From JAULUH01 sp032111745 (lineage in GTDB: Bacteria > Chloroflexota > Anaerolineae > JAAEKA01): 12,645 nucleotides of DNA. Of this stretch, positions 12,633 through 12,645 are shown one piece after another (the first letter of the stretch is position 1; every line of letters begins with the position of its first letter). Where the stretch lies: positions 1-12,645 of the forward strand of contig JAULUH010000357.1 of assembly GCA_032111745.1 (NCBI GenBank), read 5' to 3'. Position numbers and translations under genes: made by a program. The notes beneath the pieces are model-generated. The model was not told the DNA's origin and did no database searches. It saw only the letters and a program-made list of their open reading frames with translations.

Positions 12633-12645
12633 ATGGCAGAAGAGA
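12633..12645 (+). CDS. Start of an unidentified gene (first four codons)
   Basis: ATG at 12633 begins MAEE and runs off the window. AGAGGA at 12621-12626 lies 6 bases upstream, which supports a true start. The preceding 50 bases show no clear promoter or terminator, so it may belong to the reductase-pseudouridine synthase operon. Nothing can be said of the product. Confidence 0.5.

Overview
The window is GC-rich chromosomal DNA from a bacterium. FAD-dependent thymidylate synthase, an archease next to ribF, a DHH-CBS-nucleotidyltransferase fusion, several YIP1-family membrane proteins and a YqeC-MocA fusion together suggest a Chloroflexota-like lineage (Anaerolineae or relatives). This is inference from gene content only. 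The 10 N run inside a palindrome suggests a draft or metagenome assembly. Start codons, Shine-Dalgarno sites and sigma-70-type promoters (17-18 bp spacers, often an extended TGn -10) are easy to read. No transposase, CRISPR array, tRNA or rRNA was seen. This is mostly housekeeping sequence with some unusual fusions and leaders.

Left part (1-3655). The 3' end of ribF and an archease gene run rightward. They meet a leftward set, read from 2913 down to 783: a membrane-anchored GDPD-fold protein that has lost its catalytic residues, a CBS-CBS-ACT (AcuB-like) regulator, and thyX. These three are closely spaced behind one good promoter (2961-2989) and probably form an operon. The convergent junction holds a 20-bp inverted repeat whose loop is the assembly gap. 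Further right, a small YIP1-family gene (3655 to 3080) runs leftward from a strong promoter with a long structured leader.

Middle (3656-9240). A gene-free stretch of about 455 bases carries two divergent promoters, separated by a second palindrome of the same family whose loop contains 17 consecutive C. Rightward genes follow. The first encodes a 163-residue charged helical protein. The second encodes a 905-residue fusion of DHH phosphoesterase, DHHA1, CBS pair and CCA/poly(A)-type nucleotidyltransferase. The last two are overlapping YIP1-family genes. The segment ends in a long inverted repeat between convergent genes.

Right part (9220-12645). A leftward YqeC-MocA fusion has a TATAAT box so close to its ATG that the mRNA should be leaderless. 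Diverging from it, a TTGACA/TATAAC promoter and a leader with two perfect palindromes precede an aldo/keto reductase gene. That gene overlaps an RluA-family pseudouridine synthase gene by 4 bp. The window ends in the first four codons of another gene.

No clearly new multi-gene system is visible. The best candidates for something undescribed are the GDPD-fold pseudoenzyme in a thyX operon, the palindrome family with the C17 loop, and the leader of the first YIP1 gene. The three YIP1 paralogues around the tRNA 3'-end fusion enzyme and the leaderless YqeC-MocA fusion are the next most interesting.
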